Positions 15,364 through 26,115 are shown, counted from the stretch's first letter. The stretch is DNA of 64,000 nucleotides from Cyanobacteria bacterium FACHB-DQ100 (GCA_014695195.1 JACJNW010000039.1:124001-188000); one strand, 5' to 3'. Numbers and translations: made by a program. Notes: generated from the letters alone by a model not told the origin.

Positions 15364-17943
15364 CTACGCCACAACGAAGTTCACGAGCTTTCCTGGTACA
15401 ACAATTACCTTCTTAATCTCTTTGCCTTCGATGTAGCGTTTTGCAATCTCTGACTCTCGCGCAAATTGTTCTAATGCGGCTTTGTTGTCTGCGATCGCAG
15501 TTGCTGCCTCGATCGTTCCGCGTGTTTTGCCTAAGATTTGAATCACGATCGTTTTCTCATCGGCGATTAATGCACTTGGATCAACGATCGGGAAAGACTG
15601 CGTATGGATTGAGTCGGAATGTCCGATCGTGTGCCACAGTTCCTCAGCAATGTGTGGAGCAAACGGCGCTAACAATCGCAGCAATGTATCAATGCCTTCG
15701 GCATAAACTGGGGAATCTTTTTGAGCATCGCTTAAGGCATTGCTCAATTTCATCAGTTCAGAGACTGCCGTGTTGAATTGATAGTCACCCTGCAAATCTT
15801 CGGTGACTTCTTTGATTGCCGTGTGAATCGATCGACGCAAATCTTTCTCAGGTTTGGATAAATTGCCGTTGGTAGAGACGCGATTAATCGCTCTACCAAC
15901 GCCGGATTCCGTCACCAATCGCCATACCCGATTGAGGAATCGGAATTGCCCTTCAACGTCGGCATCTTCCCACTCCAAATCTTTCTCAGGCGGTGCTTTG
16001 AATAAGATAAACATCCGCGCCGTATCCGCCCCGTATTTGTCGACAACATCACCCGGAGCTACACCGTTGTACTTCGATTTCGACATTTTCTCGAACACAA
16101 CTTCTAGCTTTTCTCCGGTTGCTGGATCGATCGGATTGGTTGCATCTTTAATCTCAGCAGGAAGCACATACTTTCCAGTGGTTGGATTCTTGTAAGTTCT
16201 GCCCTGAACCATACCTTGAGTGAGTAGACGCTCGAAGGGTTCATCGAAGTTCAACAGACCCCGATCGCGCAATACCTTTGTAAAGAATCGAGAATACAGT
16301 AAATGTAAAATCGCGTGTTCAATTCCGCCCACGTACTGATCCACAGGCATCCAATCATTTGTGATCGCTCGATCGAATACTGCTTGATCATTGTTAGCAT
16401 CGGGATAGCGCAAGAAATACCACGACGAATCGATAAACGTATCCATCGTGTCGGTCTCGCGTTTTGCAGCAGTTCCACAACTCGGACAAGAAACATTCAG
16501 CCACGATTCTAACTGGGTTAACGGTGAGCCGCCTTTACCGGAGAACTCAACATTCTCAGGCAGTGCAACAGGTAAGTCAGAGTCGGGAACCGGAACTGCA
16601 CCACACTTCGGACAGTGAATGATCGGAATCGGTGCGCCCCAGTATCTTTGTCGTGAAATTAACCAATCCCTTAAGCGATAGTTCGAGGTACCTTTCCCTT
16701 TTTGCTTCGATTCAAGGAATGCGATCGCTGCTTCAACACTCTGACCTTTTCCTTTCCCTGCCGGAACACCATCCAACACACCAGAATTCACCATCACCCC
16801 TTCGCCCGGAAAGGCTTCGGTCATAGTTGCAGCATCTAAAGTTTGATCCGGGGGCTGAACGACGACTTTGATCGGTAAATCGAACTTTTTCGCAAACTCA
16901 AAATCTCGCTGATCATGCGCTGGAACTGCCATAATTGCACCTGTTCCATAGTCCATCAGCACATAATCTGCAATCCAAATCGGAATCTTCTGATCATTCA
17001 CGGGATTGATCGCAGAGCTGCCCGTCCAAACGCCCGTCTTTTCCTGACCTTCATCGGTACGATCGATATCACTTTTCGCTGCCGCCGCTTCTTGATACTG
17101 CTGAATTGCTTCTGCTTGTTCCGGAGTCGTCAACTTCTCGACTAAAGGATGCTCCGGCGACAACACCATGAACGATGCACCCCACAGCGTATCGGGACGA
17201 GTCGTAAACACAACAATTTCGTCACCTGCTTCTGTGGTGAAAATCACTTGTGCGCCTGTGGACTTGCCGATCCAATTTGCCTGCATTAACTTAACGCGAT
17301 CGGGCCATCCCTTCAGCTTGTCTAAATCCGTTAGCAATTGCTCTGCATAATCTGTGATCTTCAAAAACCACTGACGCAGCAACTTCCGTTCGACTTTCGC
17401 CCCCGATCGCCAAGACCGTCCATCGGCATCCACCTGCTCATTGGCTAATACAGTTTGATCGATCGGATCCCAATTCACCGTGGCTTCTTTCTGATACGCC
17501 AAACCTGCCTTAAAGAACTCTAAAAAGATCCATTGCGTCCAGCGATAGTAGTCTGGCGAACAGGTTGCTACTTCTTTTGTCCAATCAAACGAGATGCCCA
17601 ACTGCTTCAACTGGTCGCGCATCTGATCAATATTTTGATACGTCCATTTCGCGGGATGAACGCCGCGCTCGATCGCTGCATTTTCCGCAGGCAACCCGAA
17701 CGCATCCCAACCCATTGGATTCAGGACGCGATATCCTTGCATTCGTTTGAGTCGAGCGATCACATCGACGATCGTATACACCCGCACATGCCCCATGTGG
17801 AGATTGCCAGAGGGATACGGAAACATAGACAGCGCGTAAAACTTCGGCTTATCGCTCGTTTCAGGCGTTTGGGACAACTCGGCATCTGTCCAAGCTTGCT
17901 GCCATTTTGCTTCGATCTCTGTGGGGGTGTAACGGAACTCCAC
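15364..17943 (-). CDS. leuS: Leucine--tRNA ligase
   Basis: Class I aminoacyl-tRNA synthetase that charges tRNA-Leu. The 859 residues are full length. The HIGH-type motif is HMGH at 49-52 within [10 protein letters not shown], the KMSKS motif is present in [10 protein letters not shown], and an editing (CP1) domain with [12 protein letters not shown] lies between. Two zinc-type clusters ([13 protein letters not shown] and CPSCGTAAK) are visible, as in other bacterial enzymes. The C-terminus, [16 protein letters not shown], matches the family. Confidence 0.98.
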   Translation of the reverse strand: MEFRYTPTEIEAKWQQAWTDAELSQTPETSDKPKFYALSMFPYPSGNLHMGHVRVYTIVDVIARLKRMQGYRVLNPMGWDAFGLPAENAAIERGVHPAKWTYQNIDQMRDQLKQLGISFDWTKEVATCSPDYYRWTQWIFLEFFKAGLAYQKEATVNWDPIDQTVLANEQVDADGRSWRSGAKVERKLLRQWFLKITDYAEQLLTDLDKLKGWPDRVKLMQANWIGKSTGAQVIFTTEAGDEIVVFTTRPDTLWGASFMVLSPEHPLVEKLTTPEQAEAIQQYQEAAAAKSDIDRTDEGQEKTGVWTGSSAINPVNDQKIPIWIADYVLMDYGTGAIMAVPAHDQRDFEFAKKFDLPIKVVVQPPDQTLDAATMTEAFPGEGVMVNSGVLDGVPAGKGKGQSVEAAIAFLESKQKGKGTSNYRLRDWLISRQRYWGAPIPIIHCPKCGAVPVPDSDLPVALPENVEFSGKGGSPLTQLESWLNVSCPSCGTAAKRETDTMDTFIDSSWYFLRYPDANNDQAVFDRAITNDWMPVDQYVGGIEHAILHLLYSRFFTKVLRDRGLLNFDEPFERLLTQGMVQGRTYKNPTTGKYVLPAEIKDATNPIDPATGEKLEVVFEKMSKSKYNGVAPGDVVDKYGADTARMFILFKAPPEKDLEWEDADVEGQFRFLNRVWRLVTESGVGRAINRVSTNGNLSKPEKDLRRSIHTAIKEVTEDLQGDYQFNTAVSELMKLSNALSDAQKDSPVYAEGIDTLLRLLAPFAPHIAEELWHTIGHSDSIHTQSFPIVDPSALIADEKTIVIQILGKTRGTIEAATAIADNKAALEQFARESEIAKRYIEGKEIKKVIVVPGKLVNFVVA

Positions 17944-18020
17944 GAATCAACTCCTGAATACGAATATGGGGCAAAATTATCTGCTTACCCATTCTAGATG
18001 AGGAGATGTAGAGGTGTAGC

Positions 18021-18983
18021 TTATTTTGTCGGTGTGATTCTTCCTTCTCTGACCAGTGCTTGATAGAGCAAAGCGGCTGCATCTGCCCGTGTTGCCACTC
18101 GATTCGGTGTTAACTGCTGAGCGCTGGGGAATCCGGTCACTAGACCCGATTCAACGGCTGCTGCAACGCTGCCTTGTGCCCATTCCGGCAACTTGTTCAC
18201 GTCCTTGAACTTCGCTAAGGTCTGCGCTGGAGCGGTTGGCGGTTGCAGCTTCAGACCAGATGCTAAGGCTACTTGCAGTTGATAGAGTGGGATTTGCTGA
18301 TTCGGTCGAAACACGCCCTCAGAATAACCGCTCATAAAGCCTGTTTGAATGGCATCATCGATCGCGGATCTCGCCCAAAAATTCGCGGGGACATCTCGAA
18401 ACGCAATACCTCCCCGCTCTTTCGGCTTACCAAATGCCTTACCTAACAGTGCCGCAAACTGAGCGCGGCTAATCGGCTCATTCGGTTTGAACGTTCCATC
18501 CTGAAATCCACTCAAAATATTGCGGCGCGTGAGTTCTCCGATATAAGCACCTGCCCAAAAATCACTCGGTACATCCTTAAATCCTGTGATTGGCTTTGCA
18601 GCTTCGGGCGGTGTTGTGGGAGAGGGAACGAGGTTCGGCAGGTTGCTAGGACTCGGAGATGGAGCAGCGCCGATCGGAGCGACTGGAACAAAGGTTTGAG
18701 TGTTTGGCTGAGGAGTGCTGGTGGCTTCAGGTTGTGGAACAGGGGGCGCTTGGGGGTTGGGGGGCGTGGTGACGATCGCGCGATCGGGGTCGGGTGCGGG
18801 TGAAGCAAGGAGCGGAGAAGGTGCAGGCTGTGGAGAATTTGAAAGCAGCGAACCGATATCAAAGCCTGTTCCCGGTTGTCGAGTTGCCCAGAAAAAGATG
18901 CTTCCAATGCTGACGAAAGCAACAAACATGGCAATGAGTTCATCGGAAGTTAGGCGGCGGCGCGGATCTGGAGGTGAAGTCAT
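18021..18983 (-). CDS. Membrane-anchored S-layer-homology (SLH) domain protein
   Basis: From ATG 18983 the product is 320 residues: a short cytoplasmic N-terminus, one membrane helix at about residues 12-32 (ELIAMFVAFVSIGSIFFWA), a long Pro/Ser/Thr-rich linker to about residue 155, and three SLH motifs (for example FKDVPSDFWAGAYIGEL and FRDVPANFWARSAIDDA) to the end. SLH domains bind peptidoglycan-linked polymers, so the protein probably ties the inner membrane to the cell wall. A longer frame begins at 19112 inside the upstream gene, but ATG 18983 gives the sensible N-terminus (MTSPPDPRRRL). Confidence 0.85.
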   Translation of the reverse strand: MTSPPDPRRRLTSDELIAMFVAFVSIGSIFFWATRQPGTGFDIGSLLSNSPQPAPSPLLASPAPDPDRAIVTTPPNPQAPPVPQPEATSTPQPNTQTFVPVAPIGAAPSPSPSNLPNLVPSPTTPPEAAKPITGFKDVPSDFWAGAYIGELTRRNILSGFQDGTFKPNEPISRAQFAALLGKAFGKPKERGGIAFRDVPANFWARSAIDDAIQTGFMSGYSEGVFRPNQQIPLYQLQVALASGLKLQPPTAPAQTLAKFKDVNKLPEWAQGSVAAAVESGLVTGFPSAQQLTPNRVATRADAAALLYQALVREGRITPTK

Positions 18984-19068
18984 TTTATTAAAGCGTATGC
19001 TTTGATCAGAGTTTATTTCTCCAAATCCTAAAGCAATTTCGACGATCGCGCTATCAGACCCAGAGAAA

Positions 19069-20007
19069 TTAAGTTGTGAGCGATTTTGTGATGTTTCGGG
19101 GTCGATCAACATCTATCCCACGCAGGATTGCTAACTCATACGCCAAAAGTTGCAACGGCACAATGGTTAGAAAAGGCGTAAAGAGTTCGGGAATTGAAGC
19201 AGTTGGGATTTCAATCACAGGATTCTGATTCGCACGAATGCGATCAATGGTTTTTCTTGCAGTTTCTGGATGCAGCGCGATGGTGGGAATTTGCGGATCT
19301 AAAAGCGCGATCGGGCCGTGCAAAAATTCTCCGGCTGCGTATCCTTCTGCATGAGTGTAGGTAGCTTCTTTGAGTTTTAATGCGCCTTCGAGCGCGATCG
19401 CGGTGTTAATCCCGCTTCCAATCAAGATCAAGCTACGAGTGTCTTTCAGCCTTTGGGCAATTTGAGCGATCGTATTTTGTTTCAAAATTACTTCCATCTG
19501 TTGTGGAATTTGCCGAAGCCGTTCAAGCTGATCTTTCTGTTGCGCAGCTTCAAATGCAAGCTGATATAGAATCGTTAACTGTGCTGTAAATGTTTTGGTT
19601 GCTGCAACGCTCTTTTCTTCACCTGCGCTGGTATAAATCGTGTGGTCAACTTGCTTTGTAATCGTGCTATCAATTCCATTCGTAATTGCGATTCGTCTAG
19701 ATTGAACCGTTTGTAATGCTGCGATCGTATCTGCGGTTTCGCCGGATTGCGTGAGTGCGATCGTAACGGTATCCGGCGTTTCAATCAGTGGAGCAAACAG
19801 CGCTTCAGATGACGATCGCACTTGTGTTGGAATTTTCGCCACTTGCTCGAATAGAAATTGTCCGATTAAGCCCGCGTGTAAGCTAGTTCCACACGCAAGA
19901 ATATTAATGCGATCGACCTGCTCAAACGAAATTGACATTGAGCGATCGAGCAATTGCCGCATTACATCGGGTTGCTCGTGAATTTCTTTCAGCATGAAAT
20001 GAGTCAT
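19069..20007 (-). CDS. SIS-domain sugar-phosphate isomerase (GlmS isomerase half only)
   Basis: A 312-residue protein corresponding to the C-terminal isomerase half of glucosamine-6-phosphate synthase: two SIS domains with ACGTSLHAG, SGETADTIAAL, a GEEKSVAATKTF segment and the C-terminal RNITKSLT. The N-terminal glutaminase domain is absent. Such stand-alone forms can act as glucosamine-6-phosphate deaminase (NagB-II-like) or as ammonia-dependent isomerases; which applies here is unknown. The start codon overlaps the stop of the upstream HNH nuclease gene in an ATGA arrangement, so the two are translationally coupled. The N-terminal MTHFMLKEIHEQP is exactly where the family's isomerase domain begins, so this is not a frame-broken glmS. 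Confidence 0.85.
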   Translation of the reverse strand: MTHFMLKEIHEQPDVMRQLLDRSMSISFEQVDRINILACGTSLHAGLIGQFLFEQVAKIPTQVRSSSEALFAPLIETPDTVTIALTQSGETADTIAALQTVQSRRIAITNGIDSTITKQVDHTIYTSAGEEKSVAATKTFTAQLTILYQLAFEAAQQKDQLERLRQIPQQMEVILKQNTIAQIAQRLKDTRSLILIGSGINTAIALEGALKLKEATYTHAEGYAAGEFLHGPIALLDPQIPTIALHPETARKTIDRIRANQNPVIEIPTASIPELFTPFLTIVPLQLLAYELAILRGIDVDRPRNITKSLTT

Positions 20008-20276
20008 CGTTTTACGCTCACTTTACGATCGGGATTTTGTTTGCGTACCCAAGCGAGAAATTTCGCCATTTCGGGATTTGACTTCAATCGATCAACCGTG
20101 TTCAATTCTTCTGCCAGTCGGCGATTGTCGAATAAGACATGAATTTGGCGATGGCAAGCGGGGCAAATGTCGATCGTTTCACCCGGATCGAGTTTTTTGC
20201 GTTTGGTGTGTTGTCTCGGAACTAAATGATGTTCGGTGAGGATAGGAACATCACGATCGCAAAGCTGACAAGGCAT
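20004..20276 (-). CDS. Small HNH endonuclease-like protein
   Basis: From ATG 20276 the product is 90 residues. It has CQLC near the N-terminus, the HNH core HHLVPRQ, and the second zinc pair in CPACHRQIH, followed by a helical tail. This is the compact HNH nuclease seen in many cyanobacterial genomes; biological role unknown. The stop overlaps the start of the SIS-domain gene by four bases (ATGA). A longer frame starts at 20363, but ATG 20276 gives the family N-terminus MPCQLCDRDV. Confidence 0.8.
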   Translation of the reverse strand: MPCQLCDRDVPILTEHHLVPRQHTKRKKLDPGETIDICPACHRQIHVLFDNRRLAEELNTVDRLKSNPEMAKFLAWVRKQNPDRKVSVKR

Positions 20277-20341
20277 AGCTAGAAGAGTTGTCTTTCTTCC
20301 AGGGTAACGACAAGACTCTAAAGTTGTCGTGCTGATACATC

Positions 20342-20659
20342 CTAAAAATCTTCCAGTAACCATTCCGAAGCTCGATCGCCAAGCTCAATCGGTACACTCA
20401 CCGCTTTTCCCTGACGCGGACGTTCGCGAGTCTTCTCGACATAAGCGCGAAACTGCTCCGTCGCGCCCCAACCCGCCAAATACTCCGCTACCTGATCCAA
20501 ATGCTCTAAATATTCCGCCTCAGACAACGGAAACGACAACTGCTCCAGATACTTCCACATCACTTGAACAAAAAACTTCCCCCGCGTCCGCCTGACCTGA
20601 ATGTCATACGATCGCCCCCACTTATCTAAAAGAATTTGCCGAAGTTCTTGTCCCGTCAT
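20342..20659 (-). CDS. DUF3067 family protein
   Basis: A 105-residue protein of the DUF3067 family, which is found in cyanobacteria and plant plastids and has no established function. It begins MTGQELRQILLDKWGRSYD and contains the family's KFFVQVMWKYLEQ segment. It is soluble with no signal. It lies upstream of the HNH-SIS pair with 65 bases between its stop and the HNH start, so it may be the first gene of that unit. Confidence 0.8.
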   Translation of the reverse strand: MTGQELRQILLDKWGRSYDIQVRRTRGKFFVQVMWKYLEQLSFPLSEAEYLEHLDQVAEYLAGWGATEQFRAYVEKTRERPRQGKAVSVPIELGDRASEWLLEDF

Positions 20660-20737
20660 GATGGCGAAAACATAGGTTGTAACATTTCGTTAATTAATCC
20701 CACAGTCTCGTATCGCTAATGTGAATGTCAAGAAATG

Positions 20738-20743
20738 TATAAT
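20738..20743 (+). promoter_or_regulatory. Candidate -10 box of the petCA promoter
   Basis: A perfect TATAAT lies 180 bases upstream of the petC start. No good -35 hexamer is present at 16-18 bases, which is common for cyanobacterial promoters. If used, it gives a 5' leader of about 170 bases. Confidence 0.45.
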
Positions 20744-20922
20744 ACACCTTAGAAACGCTACACACTGCCGACTCTAAGGGATCTCCGGACATTCGCCCGA
20801 ATCAACTTGGAGCGTCGAAACGTAGCACTCTCCATGTAAATTGATTTAAACACAGGGCTTTCCAATCAGTTCTGCGCGAAATCTTTTGTCATCTCCCATT
20901 CGCAATCCCTAGAGAAGAAGTC

Positions 20923-21462
20923 ATGGCTCAATTATCTGAATCTTCTGATGTCCCAAGCATGGGTCGTCGCCAATTTATGAACGCCTTGATGTTTGGCTCT
21001 GAAGCGTTGGTGGCGCTCGGTGCTTTATATCCAGTCGTGAAGTATTTTATTCCGCCTTCATCGGGCGGCGCATCCGGGGGTGTCACGGCAAAAGACGCGC
21101 TCGGTAACGATATCGTTGTCAGCGAATACCTGAAATCGCATCCCGCCGGCGATCGCAATCTCGCTCAAGGGCTAAAAGGCGATCCAACCTATGTCGTGGT
21201 GACGAACGACAGCTCGATCGAGAACTATGGCATCAACGCCGTTTGTACTCACCTCGGCTGCGTTGTACCCTGGAACGCCAACGAAAACAAATTTATGTGT
21301 CCCTGCCACGGCTCGCAGTACGACAACACCGGAAAAGTTGTGCGCGGGCCTGCTCCGCTATCTCTGGCACTGGTTCACGCAAACGTCGAAAACGACAAGA
21401 TTTCGTTTACGCCCTGGACGGAAACTGACTTCCGTACAGGCGACGCTCCCTGGTGGACTTAA
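20923..21462 (+). CDS. petC: Cytochrome b6f complex Rieske iron-sulfur protein
   Basis: Rieske [2Fe-2S] subunit of the thylakoid cytochrome b6f complex, which accepts an electron from plastoquinol and passes it to cytochrome f. The 179 residues contain an N-terminal twin-arginine-like start (GRRQF) and membrane anchor (about 19-43), a glycine-rich hinge at 46-54, and the cluster motifs CTHLGC (Cys108, His110, Cys113) and CPCHGS (Cys126, Cys128, His129). It is followed 31 bases later by petA, the standard petCA operon. Confidence 0.98.
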   Translation: MAQLSESSDVPSMGRRQFMNALMFGSEALVALGALYPVVKYFIPPSSGGASGGVTAKDALGNDIVVSEYLKSHPAGDRNLAQGLKGDPTYVVVTNDSSIENYGINAVCTHLGCVVPWNANENKFMCPCHGSQYDNTGKVVRGPAPLSLALVHANVENDKISFTPWTETDFRTGDAPWWT

Positions 21463-21493
21463 TTTGAACCTTGCACAACAGAGTGGACTACAG

Positions 21494-22441
21494 ATGAGAA
21501 ATACTTTAAGAAAAGCGATCGTCACTTTAGCTGCGATCGCAACCCTACTCGCCGGAAGTTTTGCCCTGCCCCAAGCCGCTTCTGCGTACCCGATCTTCGC
21601 TCAACAACAATACGAAAATCCGCGTGAAGCCACGGGTCGGATCGTGTGTGCGAACTGTCACTTAGGCGCAAAACCGACGGAATTAGAACTTCCTCAATCA
21701 GTGCTGCCCGATACCGTATTTGAAGCGGTCGTAAAAATCCCTTACGACACCAGTGTCCAGCAGGTTCAAGGCGACGGCACTAAAGGGCCGTTGAATGTGG
21801 GTGCAGTGTTGATGCTGCCGGACGGCTTTAAGCTAGCTCCCGAAGACCGCATGACCGAAGAGCAGAAAGCAAAAGCGGAAGAACTCTATATCCAGCCGTA
21901 CAGCGATGCTCATCCGAACTGGTTGGTCGTCGGCCCGATTCCGGGTGAACAGTATCAAGAAATCGAGTTTCCGGTGCTGTCTCCTGATCCGAATGCTGAT
22001 AAATCCCTGCGCTTCGGAAAATATCCAGTTCAGGTGGGTGGCAACCGGGGACGCGGACAAGTCTATCCGACCGGACAAAAGAGCAACAACGCGGTTTATA
22101 ACGCTTCGGTTTCCGGTCAAATTAGCGCGATCGACAAGACCGAAGAAGGCGGCTACAACGTCCAAATCACTGAAGAGAATGGAACCGTTGTTACCGACGA
22201 GATTCCCGCAGGTCCTGACTTGCTTGTCGCTCAGGGTGACACGGTGAAAGCAGGCGATCCGTTGACCAATAACCCGAATGTGGGTGGATTTGGTCAAGTG
22301 GATAAAGAAATCGTGCTGCAAAGCCCCGATCGCGTGAAGGGACTGTTGGCGTTTTTTGCGATCGTCACGCTGACCCAAATCATGCTGGTGCTGAAGAAGA
22401 AACAAGTCGAGCGCGTTCAAGCTGCCGAAATGAATTTCTAA
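21494..22441 (+). CDS. petA: Cytochrome f (apocytochrome f)
   Basis: Haem-bearing subunit of cytochrome b6f that donates electrons to plastocyanin or cytochrome c6. From ATG 21494 the precursor is 315 residues, with a signal peptide ending at [15 protein letters not shown] (mature protein begins at Tyr, whose amino group is an axial haem ligand). The haem is attached at CANCH, and a C-terminal membrane helix ([18 protein letters not shown]) is followed by a short stromal tail. A longer frame starts at 21227 inside petC and is not used. A terminator follows. Confidence 0.97.
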   Translation: MRNTLRKAIVTLAAIATLLAGSFALPQAASAYPIFAQQQYENPREATGRIVCANCHLGAKPTELELPQSVLPDTVFEAVVKIPYDTSVQQVQGDGTKGPLNVGAVLMLPDGFKLAPEDRMTEEQKAKAEELYIQPYSDAHPNWLVVGPIPGEQYQEIEFPVLSPDPNADKSLRFGKYPVQVGGNRGRGQVYPTGQKSNNAVYNASVSGQISAIDKTEEGGYNVQITEENGTVVTDEIPAGPDLLVAQGDTVKAGDPLTNNPNVGGFGQVDKEIVLQSPDRVKGLLAFFAIVTLTQIMLVLKKKQVERVQAAEMNF

Positions 22442-22464
22442 CTTCACACGCTTCAAATTGAATC

Positions 22465-22495
22465 AACTGGGATGAATCATTCGTCCCAGTTTTTT
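22465..22495 (+). terminator. Rho-independent terminator of petCA
   Basis: AACTGGGA (22465-22472) pairs with TCCCAGTT (22484-22491), with the stem extended inward by a few pairs, followed by a run of T to 22495. Confidence 0.9.
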
Positions 22496-22505
22496 GTTGC
22501 AAAAA

Positions 22506-22527
22506 AAGACGCTCGATCGAGCGTCTT
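22506..22527 (-). terminator. Palindromic terminator of csbD
   Basis: A perfect 22-base palindrome, AAGACGCTCGA joined to TCGAGCGTCTT, lies 24 bases after the csbD stop. On the minus strand it is followed by seven consecutive T residues. Confidence 0.85.
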
Positions 22528-22551
22528 GGAGGTTATTGGGGTAGAGGTAAA

Positions 22552-22740
22552 CTATGCGCGATCAACCGCATCTTTAACGGAATCTTTCGCATCTTCAGCC
22601 GCGTGGCGAACGCCTGCTTCAGCTTGCTTTGCTTTACCTTCCATCTTGTCACCCGGATCTCCGGTCACGTTGCCCATAGCTTCTTGAGCTTTTCCTTCAA
22701 CGTTCTTAGCAGTAGCTTTAGCTTTATCTTCTAAACTCAT
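22552..22740 (-). CDS. CsbD-like stress protein
   Basis: A 62-residue CsbD family protein from ATG 22740. It is a highly charged helical protein with the family's KAKATAKNVEGKAQEAMGNV pattern and a glycine-aspartate pair (GNVTGDPGDKMEG). CsbD proteins are induced by general stress; the molecular role is unknown. A start three codons upstream is possible. It is transcribed convergently with petCA, and the two share a 50-base stretch holding both terminators. Confidence 0.85.
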   Translation of the reverse strand: MSLEDKAKATAKNVEGKAQEAMGNVTGDPGDKMEGKAKQAEAGVRHAAEDAKDSVKDAVDRA

Positions 22741-22960
22741 AATTTTCACCTAGCGTTTTAGATAGTTATTTCGTGGTATTGCTACCAACTGTGTCGAATT
22801 TAACCGTTTTGTCAGGTCGTTGTACTCTAACTGAAGGTTGAAGCACAAAAGGCAGCTTTACGCCCACAGATGGAGAGATCCGAATCTCGACCGCATTCCC
22901 CGCTACACCACTCCCCAAGGCAAAAACGTTAAAATCGAGGTAACTCTTTCTAAATCAGAA

Positions 22961-24964
22961 ATGGCAGAATTTAACATTCAAGCCCCGTTTGAGCCGAAGG
23001 GCGATCAACCGAGCGCGATCGCAGGTCTGGTTAAAAGTATTAATGCTGGCAATCAATTTCAAACGCTGCAAGGTGCGACCGGAACTGGAAAGACGCATAC
23101 GATCGCTCGTGTGATCGAAAAAGTAGGAAAGCCGACTCTATTACTGGCACACAACAAAACGCTGGCAGCCCAGCTTTGTAATGAGTTGCGCGAATTTTTC
23201 CCCCGCAATGCTGTTGAGTATTTCATCAGCTATTACGACTATTACCAGCCCGAAGCTTACATTCCGGTGAGTGATACTTACATCGAGAAAACAGCTTCGA
23301 TCAACGACGAGATTGATATGTTGCGGCACTCGGCAACGCGATCGTTGTTCGAGCGTCGGGATGTGATTGTGGTCGCTTCGATTAGCTGCATTTACGGATT
23401 GGGGATTGCATCGGAATATCTGAATGCGTCGATTCCGCTCCGAGTCGGGGAAGAAATTAATCAGCGACAGGTGTTACGCGATCTCGCTTCGGTGCAGTAT
23501 TCGCGGAACGATCTTGATCTCGGTCGCGGTAAGTTTCGGGTCAAAGGCGATGTGTTAGAAATTGGGCCTGCTTACGAAGATCGAATCATTCGCGTTGAGT
23601 TTTTTGGCGATGAGATTGATGCCATTCGCTATGTTGATCCGGTGACGGGTGCAACGCTGCAAAGTATGGAAGCGATTAATATCTATCCAGCACGTCACTT
23701 TGTCACACCCGAAGATCGATTACAGCAAGCTTGCGATGACATCGAGCTAGAGCTAAAACAGCGCTTGATCGAGCTTGAATCTCAAGGAAAGCTACTCGAA
23801 GCGCAGCGATTAGAGCAACGGACTCGCTATGATTTGGAAGTCTTGCGAGAAGTGGGTTTCTGTAATGGGGTTGAGAACTATTCGAGACATTTAGCCGGAC
23901 GTAAAGCAGGCGATCCACCAGAATGCTTAATTAATTACTTTCCAAAAGATTGGTTACTCGCGATCGACGAATCTCACGTCACGATTCCGCAAATTCGGGG
24001 AATGTACAACGGTGACCAAGCCCGTAAAAAAGTGCTAATCGAGCATGGTTTCCGTTTACCGAGCGCAGCCGACAACCGCCCACTTAAAGCCGAGGAATTC
24101 TGGGAAAGAGTCAACCAATGTGTGTTTATTTCTGCGACTCCGGGCGATTGGGAGCTAGAAATCTCAGAAGATCGCGTGGTTGAACAAGTGATTCGACCGA
24201 CAGGCGTTCTCGATCCGGAAGTGTTTGTGCGTCCGACTCAGGGACAAGTAGACGACTTGCTGCATGAGATTCAGACACGGGTTGAGAAGCGAGAACGAAC
24301 GCTGGTGACAACGCTCACAAAACGCATGGCGGAAGACTTGACCGAATACTTCCAAGAACGTGGCGTTCGGGTGCGGTATTTGCATTCGGAAATTAACTCG
24401 ATCGAGCGAATCGAAATCCTTCAAGAACTCCGAGAAGGCACATTCGATGTTCTAATCGGTGTGAACCTCCTGCGGGAAGGTTTGGACTTACCGGAAGTGT
24501 CGCTGGTGGCGATTCTGGATGCAGACAAAGAAGGATTCTTGAGAGCGAAGCGATCGCTAATTCAAACGATCGGACGAGCAGCGCGGCACGTCGAAGGCAA
24601 AGCGATTCTTTACGCGGATAATCTCACCGATAGTATGGAAGCAGCAATCAGCGAAACCGAGCGACGACGGGTGATTCAAATCGAATACAACGAGAAACAT
24701 GGCATTGTGCCAACGCCGATCGTCAAAAAGTCGAACAATGCGATTTTGGCGTTTCTCGAAGTGTCACGGCGGCTAAATTCGCAAGAGCTTGATCAAGCCT
24801 ATGAGCAAGCCGATGAGATTCCGTTAGAGAACATTCCCACGCTGATTACGCAGCTTGAAGCGCAGATGAAAGATGCCGCGAAGAAGATGGAATTCGAGGA
24901 AGCAGCGAAATATCGCGACAAGATCAAGCATTTGCGCGATAAGTTGCTAGGAAATCATAATTAG
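22961..24964 (+). CDS. uvrB: Excinuclease ABC subunit B
   Basis: Helicase-like damage-verification subunit of nucleotide excision repair, acting with UvrA and UvrC. From ATG 22961 the product is 667 residues (E. coli UvrB 673). The Walker A motif is [10 protein letters not shown], the beta-hairpin region has [16 protein letters not shown], Walker B is the DESH box in [11 protein letters not shown], and the C-terminal UvrB/UvrC-interaction domain contains [14 protein letters not shown] longer frame starts at 22838 in the intergenic region but lacks conservation. Confidence 0.97.
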   Translation: MAEFNIQAPFEPKGDQPSAIAGLVKSINAGNQFQTLQGATGTGKTHTIARVIEKVGKPTLLLAHNKTLAAQLCNELREFFPRNAVEYFISYYDYYQPEAYIPVSDTYIEKTASINDEIDMLRHSATRSLFERRDVIVVASISCIYGLGIASEYLNASIPLRVGEEINQRQVLRDLASVQYSRNDLDLGRGKFRVKGDVLEIGPAYEDRIIRVEFFGDEIDAIRYVDPVTGATLQSMEAINIYPARHFVTPEDRLQQACDDIELELKQRLIELESQGKLLEAQRLEQRTRYDLEVLREVGFCNGVENYSRHLAGRKAGDPPECLINYFPKDWLLAIDESHVTIPQIRGMYNGDQARKKVLIEHGFRLPSAADNRPLKAEEFWERVNQCVFISATPGDWELEISEDRVVEQVIRPTGVLDPEVFVRPTQGQVDDLLHEIQTRVEKRERTLVTTLTKRMAEDLTEYFQERGVRVRYLHSEINSIERIEILQELREGTFDVLIGVNLLREGLDLPEVSLVAILDADKEGFLRAKRSLIQTIGRAARHVEGKAILYADNLTDSMEAAISETERRRVIQIEYNEKHGIVPTPIVKKSNNAILAFLEVSRRLNSQELDQAYEQADEIPLENIPTLITQLEAQMKDAAKKMEFEEAAKYRDKIKHLRDKLLGNHN

Positions 24965-24991
24965 TCGTTAGCTTCGTTCATTAATTCGGAC

Positions 24992-25033
24992 AGCCCGCTA
25001 AGTTCTCTATCCTGCAGAGTTTAGTGGGCTTTA
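24992..25033 (+). terminator. Hairpin terminator of uvrB
   Basis: AGCCCGCTAA (24992-25001) pairs with TTAGTGGGCT (25021-25030) with one G-T pair, followed by a short T tract. Confidence 0.7.
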
Positions 25034-25064
25034 AGCCATTGACAATGCAGCGAATCAAACTGCA

Positions 25065-25601
25065 TCAACTAAACCAAATTAATCCAGCCACGATCGCAAC
25101 CCCCGCCACCAACGCCACCCAAATAAACCCGTTGTCTTTGGTATTCACCTGGCTCAGATCCACCTCTTCCGGCACGATCGAGGGCTTTTTCTCCACCCGC
25201 TTACGAGGTGCTGTTGGTGCAAACTTCGATCGACCAAAATCTCGATCCGACTCGTTTTCCTCGATCGCCGCCAAATCTGGAATCTGCGTTAACCATTCGG
25301 GGCGCGTTTTCAGTCGCGGCGCTTCGAGAATATACAGTAATCGTTTTCCCTGCCTGCGCGTAGTTAAGTCCGGATGCTGACAGGCTTTGCGGCACAAAGT
25401 TAGCGCTTCAGTTCTTTGACCTGCCGCTTCGTAAGCGGTAACGAGCCAAATTTGCATTTCACCGCCCAGTTTTGAACCCGGTTCGACTAGAGCATTCGAT
25501 CGCTCTAAATACATTACCGCCTGCCGATAATCGCCCCGCTCAAACGCCGTTTTTCCGGCTTGATATTCTCGTACTGCAAGGTCACGCTGTTCTGTCGTCA
25601 T
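25065..25601 (-). CDS. TPR-like protein with C-terminal membrane anchor
   Basis: From ATG 25601 the product is 178 residues. The N-terminal half carries TPR-like helices (AVREYQAGKTAFERGDYRQA and LVTAYEAAGQRTEALTLCRK). A basic and acidic linker leads to a C-terminal membrane helix (WVALVAGVAIVAGLIWF), making it a tail-anchored protein. It is probably a scaffold on the cytoplasmic face of a membrane. The frame continues upstream to 25745, but MTTEQRDLAVREY is the likely start. Confidence 0.7.
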   Translation of the reverse strand: MTTEQRDLAVREYQAGKTAFERGDYRQAVMYLERSNALVEPGSKLGGEMQIWLVTAYEAAGQRTEALTLCRKACQHPDLTTRRQGKRLLYILEAPRLKTRPEWLTQIPDLAAIEENESDRDFGRSKFAPTAPRKRVEKKPSIVPEEVDLSQVNTKDNGFIWVALVAGVAIVAGLIWFS

Positions 25602-25647
25602 GCTGAAAAGATCAATACGCCTACTTTTTAGGGTATCGAAAATCAGT

Positions 25648-26115
25648 CTAGGTGTTCGACCCAGTTTCCGGGCCGGGTTGCAGTTCGGCGGGAAGGTCTG
25701 CATTCTCGACCGAAGCTCGAATCGCTTGCGGCTCTCCCCAAGCAACTTGCTCTAATAGGGTTCGTGCGGCTCCTAAGTTCTGCCCTTGAGCATCGAACAG
25801 TTCTGCCCAACCATCGTCGCCATCGGTGCTCACATTCACCGCAAAAATGTCTTGATTCTGAATCTTCTCTTTTGAAACGGAGACCGAACCCCAATCTGCT
25901 GATTCAACTTGGTCGAAATAGTAATCGTAGGCTTCTAAAACCGATCGTGGCAGCGACGATCGTACCGTTTCATCGCTTAAATCTATTGGCATCATAGAAC
26001 TGGCTTGAAGCGACTGAACGCCTGCTTCTTCAGCCTTATAGGTTGCGGCTCTTTTGTTCGCCCAAAGCTCTCGAATCGTTTCAGCTCGATCGCTCATCGT
26101 TTCATCCTGATTCAT
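25648..26115 (-). CDS. Conserved hypothetical protein
   Basis: Not recognised. The 155-residue product is acidic and soluble, beginning MNQDETMSDRAETIRELWANKRAATYKAEE (read as two segments around residue 15) with a helical N-terminus, then a mixed region containing VLEAYDYYFDQVESADWGSV and a C-terminal segment that reads DGWAELFDAQGQNLGAARTL. Nothing suggests catalysis. It is followed 46 bases later by the TPR protein on the same strand, so they may be cotranscribed. Confidence 0.6.
   Translation of the reverse strand: MNQDETMSDRAETIRELWANKRAATYKAEEAGVQSLQASSMMPIDLSDETVRSSLPRSVLEAYDYYFDQVESADWGSVSVSKEKIQNQDIFAVNVSTDGDDGWAELFDAQGQNLGAARTLLEQVAWGEPQAIRASVENADLPAELQPGPETGSNT

Noticed and set aside
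17533-17997. 154-codon plus-strand frame inside leuS
   Set aside because: Antisense to the synthetase's conserved N-terminus.
21833-22456. 207-codon minus-strand frame antisense to petA
   Set aside because: Shadow of cytochrome f, whose haem motif and C-terminal helix are unambiguous.
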